This document shows, piece by piece, positions 5,409 through 7,662 of a stretch of DNA of 7,662 nt (position 1 is the stretch's first letter; each line of letters begins with the position of its first letter). Position numbers and translations under genes: made by a program. This DNA is from Aquificales bacterium (GTDB lineage Bacteria > Aquificota > Aquificia > Aquificales > QOAS01): NCBI GenBank assembly GCA_027035985.1, contig JALVTI010000092.1, positions 1-7,662 of the forward strand, in the 5' to 3' direction. The notes under the pieces were generated by a model, which saw nothing but the letters and a program-made list of their open reading frames with translations, searched no databases and was not told where the DNA came from.

Positions 5409-6626
5409 ATGTTGGAAATCCTTAAAAGGTTATCTCAAGTGGATGCCTCTCCTTACTATGTGACTTCTCTTTACTTCGGTTTTACCCCCGAGGATTTGAC
5501 CAAAAATCAGCTTTACCTAAAGGTGAAGGATTTGGTTAAGGAATACCGCCGCTTTGTGGAGGAGAAATTAAATTGGGATAAACCGGTAAAGGAAAGTGTA
5601 TTGAGGGATTTAGACCAAATACTGGAGTTTGTCAAAAATCCCGACAACATAGCGGGTGGAAGGGGTTTTGCGATATTTGCGTGCGATGCAAAAGACCTCT
5701 TTGAGGTTGTAAAACTCCCCTACGTTTACCGAAATAGGTTGATGAACGACCGCCATCCCCTTATAAGGGAAATACTGGCTATAGACGAGGAGTTTGGAAG
5801 GGTCGGGATACTCTTGGTCGACAGGCACCACATAAGGTTTTTTATCGCCGATATAACCGGTGTTAAAGAGGTTTCCGATTTCGTCGAACCGGTTTTGGTA
5901 AGGGCTCACAAGTTCCACAGCGGTGGCACCTTTTTAAAGGGTGCCGAGGGCGAAAGGCGTTTAACCATGCCGCCAAGGGTTGCCGCCCCCAACGTTGTCA
6001 GACACGGAGTAGGCGAGTGGCGTTTCCAACAGAGAATTAAGCACGATTGGCACGCCGCCCTTAAGCTCGCCGCCGATGCGGTTTTCGAATACTGGAAGGA
6101 GCATCCCTTCGACCATTTGGTGGTGGGAAGTCTTCCTGGCGAACCCGTAGAGGAGATAGAAAACGTTCTTCACGACTACCTGCGTAGGATACTGCTCGGC
6201 TATATAGAGATAAACCCCGCCGAAGCCGATGAGGTGGATGTCTGGAATAAACTCCTCGATTTCAGAATTCAAAAAGACCGGGAGGAGGAAAAAAACCTTA
6301 TAGCCCAATTTAAGGAGGAAATTGGGTGGGGAACCGCCGTAAACGGTTTGGAAAAGACGCTCGAGATGCTCAATATGGGAAATGTTAGAACCCTGCTAGT
6401 GAATGAAGACTTTTCCTCTCCGGGATACATCTGCAGGGGAACAAATACTTTAACCCTTCAGCCGGAATGCCCCGCCGAAACCGACCGACTTGAGCCTGTT
6501 TTCGACATCGTCAACGAGATGATAGAGGAAGCCCTCCACCAGAGGGCAAAGGTTGAAGTAATAGTGGACAAGGAACTCCAAAAGGAGATAGACGGTGTTG
6601 CCGCCCTCTTGAGATTCAGGCTTTAA
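5409..6626 (+). CDS. Bacterial archaeo-eukaryotic release factor family (baeRF) protein, eRF1-like
   Basis: A 405-residue cytosolic protein with an eRF1-like order. It has an N-terminal helical/variable part (1-127), an RNase H-like domain resembling eRF1 domain 2 starting RVGILLVDRHHIRFFIADI (about 131-265), and an L7Ae-like domain 3 (about 300-405) containing NMGNVRTLLVNED and ending DGVAALLRFRL, the typical eRF1 domain-3 terminus. The helix RFQQRIKHDWHAALKLAADA aligns with the eRF1 helix after the GGQ loop, but the loop reads HGVGEW (199-204) instead of GGQ. Another glycine pair lies in HSGGT (G172-G173). Relatives (Vms1/VLRF1 and the baeRF families) are linked to ribosome rescue or ribosome-associated RNA processing; this member's exact role is unknown. 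The gene has its own promoter and shares TTAA stops with the convergent coaD. Confidence 0.8.
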   Translation: MLEILKRLSQVDASPYYVTSLYFGFTPEDLTKNQLYLKVKDLVKEYRRFVEEKLNWDKPVKESVLRDLDQILEFVKNPDNIAGGRGFAIFACDAKDLFEVVKLPYVYRNRLMNDRHPLIREILAIDEEFGRVGILLVDRHHIRFFIADITGVKEVSDFVEPVLVRAHKFHSGGTFLKGAEGERRLTMPPRVAAPNVVRHGVGEWRFQQRIKHDWHAALKLAADAVFEYWKEHPFDHLVVGSLPGEPVEEIENVLHDYLRRILLGYIEINPAEADEVDVWNKLLDFRIQKDREEEKNLIAQFKEEIGWGTAVNGLEKTLEMLNMGNVRTLLVNEDFSSPGYICRGTNTLTLQPECPAETDRLEPVFDIVNEMIEEALHQRAKVEVIVDKELQKEIDGVAALLRFRL

Positions 6627-7120
6627 CCACTCCCGCAGAGGTTGAATTTCTTCCTCAATTCCCTTTCCACATTTGGGGGAACCAAATCCTTCAAACACCC
6701 CCCGTGTTTGGCGATATCCTTCACTATCGTAGAGGATATATGTATGAGCTCCTGCGAGGGCATCATAAAGAGGGTTTCGACCTTCGCAAGTTTGTAATTG
6801 GTTAGGGAAATTTGAAGTTCGTATTCGAAATCGGTAAAGAGTCTCACCCCCCTAACGACGGTGTTAACCCCTAATTGCTTAAGCAAATCCACCAAAAGGG
6901 TGTCGAAACCTATAACCTCCACTTTGTGGGAAAGATTTAAATCTTTGACCGCTTCGCGGAACATCTCAACCCTCTCCTCGAGGGTAAAGAGCGGTTTTTT
7001 GGAGCGGCTTAGGGCTACAGCCACGTAAACCCTGTCGAAGAGCTTTGAGGCTCTCTTTACTATGTCGAGATGTCCGTAATGGACGGGGTCAAAGGTGCCC
7101 GGATATACGACCTCAACCAT
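6623..7120 (-). CDS. coaD: Phosphopantetheine adenylyltransferase
   Basis: Cytosolic nucleotidyltransferase that joins ATP and 4'-phosphopantetheine to dephospho-CoA, the penultimate step of coenzyme A synthesis. The 165-residue product has the normal length. Visible motifs are YPGTFDPVHYGHLDI with T9 and the HxGH motif H14-H17, the RGVR loop (90-93) followed by DFEYELQ, and the ATP-binding ISSTIVKDIAKHGG (128-141). Where relatives usually have a Met-Asn pair before the RKLA-like segment (N/R-K-L-A), this one has Thr-Asn (T107-N108), a mild change. It starts 26 bp after the stop of the upstream lipoprotein-like ORF on the same strand, so co-transcription is likely. No clear Shine-Dalgarno sequence precedes the ATG. 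Its stop overlaps the stop of the convergent baeRF gene. Confidence 0.97.
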   Translation of the reverse strand: MVEVVYPGTFDPVHYGHLDIVKRASKLFDRVYVAVALSRSKKPLFTLEERVEMFREAVKDLNLSHKVEVIGFDTLLVDLLKQLGVNTVVRGVRLFTDFEYELQISLTNYKLAKVETLFMMPSQELIHISSTIVKDIAKHGGCLKDLVPPNVERELRKKFNLCGSG

Positions 7121-7146
7121 CGGTAGGATATTAAAGGATAAGCCCC

Positions 7147-7632
7147 TTAACGGGATTTAATCTCAACCTTATTTCCACAAACGGTCGCCGTGTAGTCTTT
7201 TTCACCTTTGGAGGTTTTAACCTTTAAAAAGACCTGTTTGCAGTTGTTTTTTTCACTCTTTGGAACAGCCTCTATTATAGTTCCATCAAATTTTCTAACT
7301 ACAGGGGTTCCCTTTAGAGCCGCCAATTTTGCGGTATTTATCAATTCCTTCCTTAGTGTAGAGCTTAAGACTTCCCTTCGAACGGGATTTTTTTCCTCAA
7401 CCACACCCTTGTTGTGCAGAGCACTTTCTTTTTTACTTTTCTTTGAAAGGGTTTGATGAGTTTCTTTAACCTTCAATGGTTTAGTATCTTCTTTTTGGAC
7501 AATCATTTCGGGTTGAATTTCCTTTGAATTTGCACTTTTTTGTTCTTTTGAGAAGACTTTTCCATTGGAGGTTTTGTTTTTTCTTTGCCGACGTAGGGAG
7601 ATGGTTTTTCCACAACACCACGTGGAACACAA
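7147..7632 (-). CDS. Lysine-rich putative exported protein, C-terminal part; start uncertain, frame broken upstream
   Basis: I do not recognise a confident family. The C-terminal 75 or so residues look folded: a helical RKELINTAKLAALKGTP, then a beta-rich piece with two cysteines (NNCKQVFLKVK and TATVCGNKVEI) that could form a disulphide. The spacing weakly recalls 17-kDa surface-antigen-like domains. Before it lies a Lys/Glu/Ser-rich low-complexity linker. The only start codon giving this full length is TTG at 7632, which produces an odd N-terminus (CSTWCCGK then RRQRK). The frame is in fact open to the window edge, so 7632 is probably not a true start. Two better readings are a join to the lipoprotein-like N-terminus in the adjacent frame through a -1 shift, or a separate gene from ATG 7506 (119 residues). 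It precedes coaD by 26 bp. Confidence 0.6.
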   Translation of the reverse strand: MCSTWCCGKTISLRRQRKNKTSNGKVFSKEQKSANSKEIQPEMIVQKEDTKPLKVKETHQTLSKKSKKESALHNKGVVEEKNPVRREVLSSTLRKELINTAKLAALKGTPVVRKFDGTIIEAVPKSEKNNCKQVFLKVKTSKGEKDYTATVCGNKVEIKSR

Positions 7633-7661
7633 GACGCAAAAATTACAACCGAAAGGGGTAT
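7503..7661 (-). CDS. Partial lipoprotein-like N-terminus in the adjacent frame, cut by window edge
   Basis: Reading one base off from the neighbouring ORF, 52 codons run from the right edge to a TGA at 7505-7503. The visible start IPLSVVIFASC is a hydrophobic signal-peptide core ending in a plausible lipobox (IFAS before Cys). Next come VPRGVVEKPSPYVGKEK and a Lys/Pro/Ser-rich stretch like the linkers that follow lipid-anchored cysteines. The start codon lies outside the window. Composition flows naturally into the lysine-rich part of the other frame, so this is probably the true N-terminus of the same lipoprotein, separated by a one-base loss in an A6 tract (minus-strand 7582-7577 or 7541-7536). 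Alternatively it is a separate short gene whose TGA overlaps the ATG at 7506 (ATGA). Confidence 0.5.
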   Translation of the reverse strand: MPLSVVIFASCVPRGVVEKPSPYVGKEKTKPPMEKSSQKNKKVQIQRKFNPK

Positions 7662-7662
7662 C

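Noticed and set aside
7581..7632. Cysteine cluster CSTWCCGK at the apparent N-terminus of the 7147-7632 ORF as a metal-binding motif
   Set aside because: The adjacent frame over the same bases encodes a credible signal peptide and lipobox, so the cysteines are most likely an out-of-frame artefact.

Overview
The window looks like a stretch of a thermophilic, flagellated, Gram-negative bacterium. The best guess is Aquificota (Aquifex/Hydrogenobacter-like) or another deep-branching thermophile. The reasons are heavy use of ATA, AGG and AGA codons, Lys/Glu-rich proteins, near-total coding density, a BioW-type pimelate activator, and a P-ring gene (flgI) implying an outer membrane. The lineage is an inference from gene content and protein style, not from a search.

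Layout, left to right: hemB (+, tetrapyrrole synthesis); a lone Ras-like GTPase of the CvnD/MglA type (-); fliS (+), overlapped by a small helical ORF (+) that may be a second flagellar chaperone; flgI (-, flagellar P ring); bioW (+, pimeloyl-CoA synthesis for biotin); aroE (-, shikimate pathway) preceded in the same direction by a small FUN14-family membrane protein; a baeRF/eRF1-like protein (+) with a good promoter and a strong ribosome binding site; coaD (-, coenzyme A synthesis); and a lysine-rich putative lipoprotein gene (-) that runs off the right edge and shows a reading-frame break.

The genes are interleaved on both strands and form almost no operons. Likely co-transcribed pairs are fliS with its overlapping ORF, the FUN14 gene with aroE, and the lipoprotein gene with coaD. 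All four convergent junctions are nearly zero length or overlap: a 3 bp gap, a 4 bp overlap, an 18 bp overlap and a 4 bp overlap. Intergenic DNA is therefore confined to three short divergent promoter regions (about 1588-1637, 3351-3405 and 5326-5408), each holding promoter-like or palindromic sequence. There is no gene-free stretch above 100 bases, and I see no RNA gene, insertion sequence or CRISPR.

The genes fall into two themes: cofactor and aromatic biosynthesis housekeeping (hemB, bioW, aroE, coaD), and motility (fliS, its partner ORF, flgI, perhaps the GTPase). No complete new system is evident. The least explained parts are the frame-broken lipoprotein, the release-factor-like protein without a GGQ motif, and the GTPase sharing a promoter region with fliS.
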